Translations under genes and position numbers: made by a program
Shown here: positions 52,018 to 59,505 of the stretch, piece after piece
Position numbering within the stretch: position 1 is the first letter of the stretch
Layout of the letters: every line of letters starts with the position of its first letter
Notes under the pieces: generated by a model
What the model was told of the DNA's origin: nothing
Seen by the model: the letters and a program-made list of their open reading frames with translations, nothing else
Databases searched by the model: none
NCBI RefSeq assembly: GCF_026013475.1
Contig: NZ_JAPDPH010000013.1
Span: 1-60,712 of the forward strand
Direction: 5' to 3'
From: Micromonospora yasonensis
Lineage (GTDB): Bacteria > Actinomycetota > Actinomycetes > Mycobacteriales > Micromonosporaceae
DNA length: 60,712 nucleotides

Positions 52018-53376
52018 ATGACCGACAGGTACGCGAGCTTCGTCCAAACGGGGGCCGGCCGCGCGCTGGTCAAGCGCCTCGGGCTGCCCGATCCGCCTCG
52101 CCTGCGCCGACACGAGCCGGGCGACCCGCTCGTTCCCGGGCCGGTCCTGCTCGGCGCGGCGACCGGCGGCCGACTCGCCGAGCAGGTCACCAAGCTGCTG
52201 ACCTTCGCCGGGGTCGAGCTGCTCGACCCGGTCGCGGCCACCGACGCCACCTCGCGCTACGCCGGCCTGGTGTACGACGGCACCGGCGTCACCGACTCCA
52301 CCGAGCTGCGCCAGCTCTACGACTTCTTCCACCCGCACGCCCGTTCCCTGACCCCGAGCGGCCGGGTGATCGTGCTGGGCACCCCGCCGGCCGAGTGCGA
52401 CTCGCCCCGCGAGGCGACCGCCCAGCGGGCCCTGGAGGGCCTCACCCGCAGCATCGGCAAGGAGTTCGGCCGGGGCGTCACCGCCCAACTGGTGTACGTC
52501 ACGAAGGACGGCGACGCCGGCACCCCGGTCAGCCTGGAGTCCACCCTCCGCTTCCTGCTGTCCGGCCGGTCCGCGTACGTCTCGGGTCAGGTGATCCGGG
52601 TCGGCGCCGGCACCGCCACCGCACCGGCCGACTGGGACCGGCCGCTGGACGGGCAGGTCGTGCTGGTCACCGGGGCGGCCCGGGGCATCGGCGCGGCGCT
52701 CGCCAAGGTGCTCGCCCGGGACGGCGCCAAGATCCTGGCGCTGGACGTCCCGGCCGCCGGGGACGCGCTGGCCGAGGTGGCCAACGAGATCGGCGGCAGC
52801 GCGGTGCAGCTCGACCTGACCGCGCCGGACGCCCCGACCCGGCTGGCCGAGCACCTGGCGAGCCGGCACGGCCGGGTCGACGTGGTGGTGCACAACGCGG
52901 GTATCACCCGGGACCGGACCCTGGGCCGGATGGACGCCGACCGCTGGGACCAGGTCATCGACGTGAACCTGTCCAGCCAGGAGCGGATCAACGACGTGCT
53001 GCTGGCGCGCGACCTGATCCCGGCCGGCGGCCGGATCGTCTCGGTCTCCTCGATCGCCGGCATCGCCGGCAACCGGGGCCAGACCAACTACGCGACCAGC
53101 AAGGCCGGCGTGATCGGCCTGGTCGACGCGCTGGGCCCGGTGCTGCGGGAGCGGGGCATCAGCCTCAACGCCGTCGCGCCCGGGTTCATCGAGACCCGGC
53201 TGACCGCGCGGATCCCGCTGATGATCCGCGAAGCGGGCCGGCGGATGAACAGCATGGCCCAGGGCGGCCTGCCGGTGGACGTGGCGGAGGCGATCGGCTG
53301 GCTCTCCTGGCCGGCGACCGGCGCGGTCAGCGGCAACGTGGTTCGGGTCTGCGGCCAGAGCCTGCTGGGGGCGTGA
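52018..53376 (+). CDS. fabG4: High-molecular-weight 3-ketoacyl reductase (FabG4-like)
   Basis: 452 residues. A degenerate Rossmann-like N-terminal half (1-200) and a full SDR C-terminal half: VTGAARGIGAALAK (about 218-231), NAG, Ser in VSSIAGIAGN, Tyr-x3-Lys in NYATSKAGVI. Two-domain FabG4 enzymes reduce 3-ketoacyl-CoA. ATGA overlap with the MaoC gene. Confidence 0.92.
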   Translation: MTDRYASFVQTGAGRALVKRLGLPDPPRLRRHEPGDPLVPGPVLLGAATGGRLAEQVTKLLTFAGVELLDPVAATDATSRYAGLVYDGTGVTDSTELRQLYDFFHPHARSLTPSGRVIVLGTPPAECDSPREATAQRALEGLTRSIGKEFGRGVTAQLVYVTKDGDAGTPVSLESTLRFLLSGRSAYVSGQVIRVGAGTATAPADWDRPLDGQVVLVTGAARGIGAALAKVLARDGAKILALDVPAAGDALAEVANEIGGSAVQLDLTAPDAPTRLAEHLASRHGRVDVVVHNAGITRDRTLGRMDADRWDQVIDVNLSSQERINDVLLARDLIPAGGRIVSVSSIAGIAGNRGQTNYATSKAGVIGLVDALGPVLRERGISLNAVAPGFIETRLTARIPLMIREAGRRMNSMAQGGLPVDVAEAIGWLSWPATGAVSGNVVRVCGQSLLGA

Positions 53377-54530
53377 TGGCACGGCGGAAGCGGCGGTCGG
53401 AGAAGCCGACCGAGGAACTGTCGGTGCACGAGCTGATCGAGGGCCCCACCCAGGACCTCACCGCGGCCCGGCACGCCCTGGCCGCCCGTGGCGGACCCGA
53501 GCCGTCGCGCGACCCGGCCCAGGAGCCACCCACCCTGGCCAGCGAGGCGACCCAGGACCTGTCCGCGCTGGCGGCCGACCTGACCCACGACCTCTCTGGC
53601 GCGGCCGCGGCGGTCGCGGCGAGCCGGTCGGCGGGCACGCTGACCGCACCCGGGCGCATCGGGCCGGAACGGCGGGTCCGGGTCGACCTGCCCCGGCTGC
53701 CGGCGGCCGGCGCGCTCTACCGGCGCGCCCTGCTCGGCGCGCTGCCCGGTCTCGGCGGCCGGCGCGGCCAAGACGTGCCCGCGGTGGAACTGGGCGTCAC
53801 CGGGGTGACCGTGCGCACCGCCCACCTGGCCGACTACGACCGGGTCTGCGGCTTCCGGCTGACCGACCGGCTACCGGGGACGTACCTGCACGTGCTGGGT
53901 TTCCCGCTGTCGCTGCGGCTGATGACGACCGCGGAGTTCCCCATCCCGCTCACCGGGGTGGTGCACGTGGCGAACCGGATCACCGTGCACCGCCCGGTCG
54001 AGGTCGGCGAGACGGTGGACTTCCGCACGTACGCCGAGAACCTGCGCCCGCACGAGCGGGGCCGGCAGCTCGACGTGGTGCTGGTCGGCTCGGTCGGCGG
54101 CGAGGAGGTGTGGCGAGGCGTCTCGACGTACCTCGGGCGGGAGCGCACGGCGGGCGGCGGCCCAAGGCGCGACCGGGGTGACCGGGGTGACCGGCCGGCC
54201 TCGTCGGCGCACTGGCGGGTGCCCCCGCGGGTCGGGACCGACTACGCCCGGGTCTCCGGCGACCACAACCCGATCCACACCTCGCGGCTGGGTGCGCGGC
54301 TGTTCGGCTTCCCCCGCCCGATCGCGCACGGCATGTGGAGCAAGGCGCGGTGCCTGGCCGCGCTGGAGAGCCGGCTGCCGGAGGCGTACACGGTGGACGT
54401 CTCGTTCAAGCTGCCGGTGCCGCTGCCGTCCACGGTGGCCTTCGGCGCCATCCCCGCCGGGCCGGGCTGGGACTTCGCCCTGCACAGCGCGCAGGACGGG
54501 CGGCCGCACCTGGTGGGCACCGTCCGCTGA
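53376..54530 (+). CDS. MaoC-type dehydratase (HtdX-like)
   Basis: 384 residues. A disordered N-terminus of about 100 residues holds GPTQDLTAAR, EATQDLSAL and LTHDLSGA repeats. Then a double hotdog fold, the C-terminal hotdog with the hydratase-2 motif DYARVSGDHNPIHTS (about 289-303) and RPIAHGMWSK. Hydrates or dehydrates 3-hydroxyacyl-CoA. Coupled to fabG4. Confidence 0.9.
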   Translation: MARRKRRSEKPTEELSVHELIEGPTQDLTAARHALAARGGPEPSRDPAQEPPTLASEATQDLSALAADLTHDLSGAAAAVAASRSAGTLTAPGRIGPERRVRVDLPRLPAAGALYRRALLGALPGLGGRRGQDVPAVELGVTGVTVRTAHLADYDRVCGFRLTDRLPGTYLHVLGFPLSLRLMTTAEFPIPLTGVVHVANRITVHRPVEVGETVDFRTYAENLRPHERGRQLDVVLVGSVGGEEVWRGVSTYLGRERTAGGGPRRDRGDRGDRPASSAHWRVPPRVGTDYARVSGDHNPIHTSRLGARLFGFPRPIAHGMWSKARCLAALESRLPEAYTVDVSFKLPVPLPSTVAFGAIPAGPGWDFALHSAQDGRPHLVGTVR

Positions 54531-54567
54531 GGAAAGAGGGGCTTGGCGTCCCCTCTTCCGTGCGCTA

Positions 54568-54599
54568 AGTTGTTCTCAGAATGAGTTGTTCTCGAAATG
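54568..54599. promoter_or_regulatory. Tandem 16-bp operator-like repeats
   Basis: AGTTGTTCTCAGAATG followed at once by AGTTGTTCTCGAAATG, each with a small CTC...GAG palindrome. They lie directly upstream of the Nudix gene and overlap its most upstream ATG (54597), which argues for the GTG start. Probable self-regulation site. Confidence 0.6.
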
Positions 54600-54611
54600 A
54601 GAGAGACAGTC

Positions 54612-55364
54612 GTGAACGAGCAGGACTTCCTCGCCGCGTACGACCCCCGGGACTACCCGGCGGTCGCGGTCACCGTCGACGTGGTGGCGCTGACCATCCG
54701 CGAGGGCGCGCTGCACCTGCTGCTGATCCGCCGGGGCGCACCGCCGTACGAGGGGCACTGGGCGCTGCCCGGCGGCTTCGTCCGGCCCGACGAGGACCTG
54801 GCGGCCGGCGCCCGCCGCGAGCTGGCCGAGGAGACGGGGCTCGGCGGCGAGCGGCTGCGCCGAATCCACCTGGAACAGCTCGGCAGCTACAGCGATCCGG
54901 ACCGCGATCCCCGGATGCGGGTCGTCTCGGTCGCCCACCTGGCCTTCGCCCCGGACCTGCCCGACCCCGCGGCCGGCACCGACGCCGACGACGCGGCCTG
55001 GCTGCCGGTGACCGCGCTGGCCAGCCGCCAGCTCGCCTTCGACCACGGCCGGATCATCTCCGACGGCCTGGAGCGGGCCCGGTCCAAGCTGGAGTACACG
55101 CCGCTGGCCACCCGCTTCCTCGACCCCGAGTTCACCATCACCGAGCTGCGCGCGGTCTACGAAACGGTCTGGGGCCACCCGCTGCACGCCGGCAACTTCC
55201 ACCGCAAGGTGCTCTCGGTGCCGGGGTTCGTGGAGAGCACCGGCGCCAGCACCGAGCGCGGCGGGGCGCGCGGCGGGCCCCGGGCCAAGCTCTACCGGGC
55301 CGGCGACGCCCGGCTGCTGCACCCGGCGCTGCTGCGCCCCGCCCGGGAGGAGACGGTGCGGTGA
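54612..55364 (+). CDS. Nudix protein, NrtR-like regulator or hydrolase
   Basis: 250 residues from GTG 54612 (GAGAGA upstream; ATG 54597 alternative). Canonical Nudix box GGFVRPDEDLAAGARRELAEETGL fits G-x5-E-x7-RE-x2-EE-x-G (here shown by its ends GGFVRPDE and RELAEETGL). The C-terminal 100 residues (FTITELRAVYETVWG...NFHRKVLSVPGF) form the winged helix of the NrtR type, used to control NAD genes in response to ADP-ribose. With an intact Nudix box it may both hydrolyse and sense. It heads a cassette with vWA and PurA-like genes. Confidence 0.88.
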   Translation: MNEQDFLAAYDPRDYPAVAVTVDVVALTIREGALHLLLIRRGAPPYEGHWALPGGFVRPDEDLAAGARRELAEETGLGGERLRRIHLEQLGSYSDPDRDPRMRVVSVAHLAFAPDLPDPAAGTDADDAAWLPVTALASRQLAFDHGRIISDGLERARSKLEYTPLATRFLDPEFTITELRAVYETVWGHPLHAGNFHRKVLSVPGFVESTGASTERGGARGGPRAKLYRAGDARLLHPALLRPAREETVR

Positions 55365-55418
55365 GGACCGGGGCCCGCACCTTCCGACCGTTCACCCGCA
55401 ATCCCTAGGGAGGCTGCC

Positions 55419-56375
55419 ATGGGCAGCGGAATCTGGTCCACCGACGTGTACGACGCCGCCGACCGCTACCGGCGGGCCACCGGAAAGAGCGCCTTCTCCT
55501 ACAGCGACGGCGGGGCCCGGAGCGTGCACCCCGCGCTCGACCCGCGCGGTGCGGTCCGGGAGAGCCGCGACTCCGACGAGCACCCGCAGTCGACCGCCAT
55601 CGCGGTCCTCTTCGACGTCACCGGCTCGATGGGCCACGTCCCCCGGGTGCTCCAGACCAAGCTGCCGCAACTGCTCGGCCTGCTGCTGCGCCAGGGGTAC
55701 GCCCGCGACCCGCAGGTCATGTTCGGCGCGATCGGGGACGCCACCTGCGATCGGGTGCCGTTGCAGATCGGCCAGTTCGAGTCGGACAACCGGATGGACG
55801 ACGACCTCGGCCGGATCGTGCTGGAGGGCGGCGGTGGCGGCCAGATGACCGAGTCGTACGAGCTGGCGATGTACTTCATGGCCCGGCACACGGTCACCGA
55901 CTGCTGGGAGAAGCGGGGCCGGCGCGGCTACCTGTTCATCATCGGCGACGAGCTGGCGTACCCGCGGGTGAAGGCGCGCGAGGTGGCCCGGCTGATCGGC
56001 GACGACCTGCGCGAGGACCTGCCGGTACGGCAGATCGTCGACGAGGTGACCCGCCGCTGGGACACCTACTACCTGCTCCCGGCCGGCAGCGCGTACGCGG
56101 GCAACCGGCAGGTGCTGGACTTCTGGCGCGGCCTGCTCGGGCAACGTGCGGTCGAGCTGGACGACCTGGATGCGGTCTGCGAGACCATCGCGCTCACCGT
56201 CGGCCTCGGCGAGCAGGCCATCGACCTGGACGCGGGCCTGCACGACCTGGACCGCGCCGGCTCCACGGCCGGCCGGACGGTCTCGAGGGCGCTGGCCAGG
56301 CTGGGCCGGGCCGGGCGCGCCGAGGTGGCCACCCTGCCGGTGGCGGGAGCCGACCCGGGGGTCACCCGGCTGTGA
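55419..56375 (+). CDS. vWA-domain protein
   Basis: 318 residues (AGGGAGG upstream). Residues about 55-230 are a von Willebrand A fold with MIDAS motif DVTGSMGHV; AIGDATCDRV and LFIIGDELAYPRV supply further metal and fold residues. No signal or membrane segment: cytoplasmic. Such proteins in this class assemble metal-dependent complexes with ATPases or nucleotide enzymes. Its stop overlaps the PurA-like start. Confidence 0.85.
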   Translation: MGSGIWSTDVYDAADRYRRATGKSAFSYSDGGARSVHPALDPRGAVRESRDSDEHPQSTAIAVLFDVTGSMGHVPRVLQTKLPQLLGLLLRQGYARDPQVMFGAIGDATCDRVPLQIGQFESDNRMDDDLGRIVLEGGGGGQMTESYELAMYFMARHTVTDCWEKRGRRGYLFIIGDELAYPRVKAREVARLIGDDLREDLPVRQIVDEVTRRWDTYYLLPAGSAYAGNRQVLDFWRGLLGQRAVELDDLDAVCETIALTVGLGEQAIDLDAGLHDLDRAGSTAGRTVSRALARLGRAGRAEVATLPVAGADPGVTRL

Positions 56376-57631
56376 ACCACGTGATGGTGGTCGACCTCGG
56401 CTACGGCGACGCCGGCAAGGGCACCGTCGTGGACTGGCTCTGCGCGAGCCGGCCGGTGCACACGGTGGTCCGGTTCAACGGGGGCGCGCAGGCGGCGCAC
56501 AACGTCGTGCTGCGCGACGGACGGCACCACACGTTCGCGCAGTTCGGCGCCGGGACGTTTCGCCCCGGCGTGCGTACCCACCTGTCGCGGTACGTGGTGG
56601 TGGACCCGCTGGCGCTGGCCGCCGAGGCCCACCACCTGGCGGCGGTCGGCGTGCCCGACGCGCTGGACCGGCTGACCGTCGAGGGCGAGGCGCTGCTGGC
56701 CACGCCGTACCACCGGGCCGCGAACCGGGCCCGGGAGATCGCCCGGGGAGCCGACCGGCACGGCTCCTGCGGGCTCGGGGTGGGCGAGGCGGTCGCGTAC
56801 GGCCTCGCCCACCCCGACGAGGCGCCCCGGGTGGCGGACTGCCGCCGCCCGGCGGTGCTGCGCCGCCGGCTCACCGCGCTGCGCGACCGGCTCACCGCCG
56901 AGCTGGGACCGCTGGACGCCCCGCCGGTCGAGGACTGCCTGCCCGCGTACGCCGGGTTCGCCGGGCGGGTGGCGATCGTCGACCGGACCTGGCTGGCCGG
57001 GGCGCTGCGGGCCGGGACCTGCGTCTTCGAGGGGGCGCAGGGGGTGCTGCTCGACGAGTGGCACGGCTTCCACCCGTACACCACGTGGAGCACCACCACC
57101 TTCGCCAACGCCGAGACGCTGCTCGCCGAGGCGGGCCTAGCCGGCACTGCGCAGCGGCTCGGGGTGCTGCGGGTGACCACCACCCGGCACGGCCCCGGGC
57201 CGCTGGTCACCGAGGACCGAACGCTGGCGTTCACCGATCCGCGCAACCCGACCAACCCCTGGCAGGGGCGGTTCCGCTTCGGCCACTTCGACGCGGTGGC
57301 CCACCGGTACGCCCTCGACGTCGTCGGCGGGGTGGACGGGCTGGCCCTGACCCACCTCGACCTGGCCGGACCCGCACTCCGGATCTGCCGCCGCTACGAC
57401 AACCTCAACCGGCTCGCCCCCGGCCCGGCCGGCGACCTGAACCGGCAGGCCGCGCTCACCGCCTGCCTGCTGGCGGCCCGCCCGGTCTACGACGGCCCGC
57501 CCGCCGACTGGCCGGCCGCGGTGGCGGCCGAACTGGCCGCGCCCGTGCTCCTCACCTCGCACGGCCCCACCGCCGAGGAGAAGGAGGGTGCCCTTGTTAA
57601 CGCCTTTTGCATAGGAAGGGCCCCCTGTTAA
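56372..57631 (+). CDS. Divergent adenylosuccinate synthetase (PurA-like paralogue)
   Basis: 419 residues, near normal PurA length. P-loop LGYGDAGKGTVVD (usual GDEGKG; Asp kept, Glu is Ala), VVRFNGG and AAHNVVL (catalytic His kept), CVFEGAQGVLLDEWHG, GPGPLVTED, GRFRFGHFD for the Asp-binding loop, and LTHLDL where the guanine-binding Lys of TKxD is His. So the ligase scaffold is preserved with altered GTP and substrate sites. GTGA overlap with the vWA gene. The last residues are encoded by a palindromic repeat (57581-57631). A housekeeping purA is expected elsewhere. Confidence 0.85.
   Translation: MNHVMVVDLGYGDAGKGTVVDWLCASRPVHTVVRFNGGAQAAHNVVLRDGRHHTFAQFGAGTFRPGVRTHLSRYVVVDPLALAAEAHHLAAVGVPDALDRLTVEGEALLATPYHRAANRAREIARGADRHGSCGLGVGEAVAYGLAHPDEAPRVADCRRPAVLRRRLTALRDRLTAELGPLDAPPVEDCLPAYAGFAGRVAIVDRTWLAGALRAGTCVFEGAQGVLLDEWHGFHPYTTWSTTTFANAETLLAEAGLAGTAQRLGVLRVTTTRHGPGPLVTEDRTLAFTDPRNPTNPWQGRFRFGHFDAVAHRYALDVVGGVDGLALTHLDLAGPALRICRRYDNLNRLAPGPAGDLNRQAALTACLLAARPVYDGPPADWPAAVAAELAAPVLLTSHGPTAEEKEGALVNAFCIGRAPC
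57581..57631. repeat. Palindromic 3'-end element, copy 3 (diverged)
   Basis: AAGGAGGGTGCCC...GGGCCCCCTGTTAA, with inner GTTAACGCC. The element encodes the C-terminus (KEGALVNAFCIGRAPC) and TAA of the PurA-like gene. Confidence 0.8.
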
Positions 57632-57655
57632 CACCGCACCGCCGAGCATGAGGGC

Positions 57656-58270
57656 ATGGGGGACGTGCTCGACCTACTGCACCAGACGGTGGCCTCGCCG
57701 TGGGTGTACCTGGTGATCATCGCGGTCACCGCGGTCGACGCGTTCTTCCCGGCGATTCCCGGCGAGACGGTGGTAATCACCGCGGCGGTCTTCGCCGCCG
57801 GCGGGGAGCCGAACCTGGTCGCGGTGATCGTCACGGCCGCGCTCGGCGCGCTGGTCGGCGACCACCTGTCGTACGCGATCGGGCGTGGCGGCGGCGCCCA
57901 CCGGCTGGCCCGGCTGCCCGCCGACAGCCGGCGGCGGGCCGGTTCCGCCTGGGCCCGCCGCGCGGTCGATCGGCGCGGCGGAATGATCCTCACCACCGCC
58001 CGGTACGTCCCCGGCGGCCGGACCGCGGTCACCCTGACCATGGGCGCGGTCCGCTACCCGCGGCGCTGCTTCCTGATGTACGACGCCCTCGCCTGCGGCA
58101 CCTGGGCGATCTACTGCGGACTGCTCGGCTACTTCGGCGGGCTCGCCTTCGAGCACCACCCGGTCCGGGGCCTCCTGGTCGGCGTCGGCCTGTCGGTGCT
58201 GGTCACCGCCCTCTTCGAGGCGGCCCGCTGGGCCCGCCGCCGCACCCACGCCCGCGCCGCACGCCGTTGA
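57656..58270 (+). CDS. DedA/VTT-family membrane protein
   Basis: 204 residues. DedA pattern: VYLVIIAVTAVDAFFPAIPGE near the N-terminus, GDHLSYAIGRGGG, RYVPGGRTAVTLTMG and C-terminal membrane helices with a basic end. DedA proteins work in phospholipid transport and envelope stability. Short GAGGG ribosome site. Between two palindromic elements. Confidence 0.88.
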   Translation: MGDVLDLLHQTVASPWVYLVIIAVTAVDAFFPAIPGETVVITAAVFAAGGEPNLVAVIVTAALGALVGDHLSYAIGRGGGAHRLARLPADSRRRAGSAWARRAVDRRGGMILTTARYVPGGRTAVTLTMGAVRYPRRCFLMYDALACGTWAIYCGLLGYFGGLAFEHHPVRGLLVGVGLSVLVTALFEAARWARRRTHARAARR

Positions 58271-58284
58271 TCACGCCACCGGCG

Positions 58285-58337
58285 GTTAACAGGGGGCCCC
58301 TTTTCTACCGGAGGCGTTAAGAAGGGGCCCCTCCTTA
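58285..58337. repeat. Palindromic 3'-end element, copy 4
   Basis: GGTTAACAGGGGGCCCC...GGGGCCCCTCCTTA between the convergent DedA and TetR genes; its last TTA is the TAA stop of the TetR gene on the minus strand. Confidence 0.9.
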
Positions 58338-58973
58338 CTCTGCCGGCGGACGCCAGGTGGTGCCGCGGAGGAGTTGGTCGGCGCCGAGCCAGGCGACGTT
58401 CATCATCCGGGTGGCGGTCTTCTCCGGGTCGGCCTCCGGGTGGTCGGCGAGCCAGTCGGCCAGCGACTCGCTGGCCCCCACCAGGGCGTACGCGACCACC
58501 TCCAGGTCGGTGGCGCTCACCTCGCGGCCGTTGACGCGCAGCGCGTGGTCGAGCATGCCGGCGACCACCTCGACCAGCCGGTCGCGCATGGCGGCCAGTT
58601 CGCCGGCGAACGGCTGGGAGCCACGGGCCTGGCGGTAGAGCACCGCCCAGCCGTCGCGGTGCGCGCCGACGAAGCCGAAGAAGGCGCGCAGCCCACGCCA
58701 GAGTCGCTCGTCGGCGGGCAGGTCGGGGGCGGCCGCCCCGGCGATGGCCTCCATCATCCGGGTGCCCTCCCGGTGCAGGCAGGCGACGAAGAGTTCCTCC
58801 TTCGTCCCCAGGTACGCGTAGACCATGGGCTTGGAGATGCCGGCGTCGTCGGCGATCTCGTCCATGCTGGCCGCGTGGAAGCCCCGGCGGGAGAAGACCT
58901 TGACCGCGGCATCGAGCATCTGCTGCTCGCGGACGGCCCGGGGCAGGCGCTTGAAGGCGGGTGTGCTGGACAC
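58335..58973 (-). CDS. TetR-family regulator
   Basis: 212 residues from GTG 58973; ATG 58985 gives four more. HTH at about 12-58 (REQQMLDAAVKVFSRRGFHAASMDEIADDAG, then KPMVYAYLGTKEELF). C-terminal ligand domain of the fatty-acid/CoA-responsive type. Divergent from the SCP2 and acyl-CoA dehydrogenase genes, with an operator-like palindrome between them. Confidence 0.9.
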   Translation of the reverse strand: MSSTPAFKRLPRAVREQQMLDAAVKVFSRRGFHAASMDEIADDAGISKPMVYAYLGTKEELFVACLHREGTRMMEAIAGAAAPDLPADERLWRGLRAFFGFVGAHRDGWAVLYRQARGSQPFAGELAAMRDRLVEVVAGMLDHALRVNGREVSATDLEVVAYALVGASESLADWLADHPEADPEKTATRMMNVAWLGADQLLRGTTWRPPAE

Positions 58974-58988
58974 CCTTGCGAGCATACC

Positions 58989-59016
58989 TACTCATGCGTA
59001 AGGTTACGCCAGAGTA
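58989..59016. promoter_or_regulatory. TetR operator-like palindrome
   Basis: TACTC-AT-GCGTAA-GG-TTACGC-CA-GAGTA: all 11 conserved positions of each half pair. Lies in the 77-bp gap between the divergent TetR and SCP2 genes, so it probably controls both. Confidence 0.7.
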
Positions 59017-59050
59017 ACCAAAGTCGGCCCGCTCCGAGAGGTGCATCCCC

Positions 59051-59503
59051 ATGACTGACTTCGACCCGGCCAACTTCGCGAACGTCGAGCCCAAGGAGTT
59101 CGCGAAGCTGGTCAAGTCCACCCCCGATGACAAGATCGCCGAGATCATGTCGGGCGACCTGCGCGGCAAGGTACTGAGCGAGGTCTTCAGCCGGATGCCC
59201 ACGCTGTTCCGCGCCGACCGCGCCGGCTCCACCAACGCGGTCATCCACTGGAACATCACCGGTCGCCCGGACGGCGGCACTGACACCTACGAGATCGTCA
59301 TCGAGAACGGCACCTGCGCGGTCTCGGAGACCCCGACCCGGGACCCGAAGCTGAGCCTCACCATGGGCCCGGTCGAGTTCCTGAAGATCGTCTCCGGTGG
59401 CGCCAACCCGGTCATGATGTTCATGACCGGCAAGCTGAAGGCCAAGGGCGACCTCGGCCTGGCGGCCAACATCGCCAACCTGTTCGACATCCCCAAGGCC
59501 TGA
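59051..59503 (+). CDS. SCP2 sterol-transfer family protein
   Basis: 150 residues. SCP2 fold: FRADRAGSTNAVIHWNITG, DPKLSLTMGPVEFLKIVSGG and GKLKAKGDLGLAANI, the lipid-binding tunnel and its C-terminal helix. No signal peptide. Two nucleotides before the acyl-CoA dehydrogenase, so co-transcribed; likely presents acyl chains. Confidence 0.9.
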   Translation: MTDFDPANFANVEPKEFAKLVKSTPDDKIAEIMSGDLRGKVLSEVFSRMPTLFRADRAGSTNAVIHWNITGRPDGGTDTYEIVIENGTCAVSETPTRDPKLSLTMGPVEFLKIVSGGANPVMMFMTGKLKAKGDLGLAANIANLFDIPKA

Positions 59504-59505
59504 CC

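Noticed and set aside
50655..53375. Long plus-strand frame running from the thiolase region into the MaoC gene
   Set aside because: Only the part from ATG 53376 codes; the rest is opposite fadA2 or in the wrong frame of fabG4.
54597..54611. ATG 54597 as start of the Nudix gene
   Set aside because: It lies inside the second operator-like repeat and has no ribosome site, while GTG 54612 has GAGAGA upstream. Left as an alternative.
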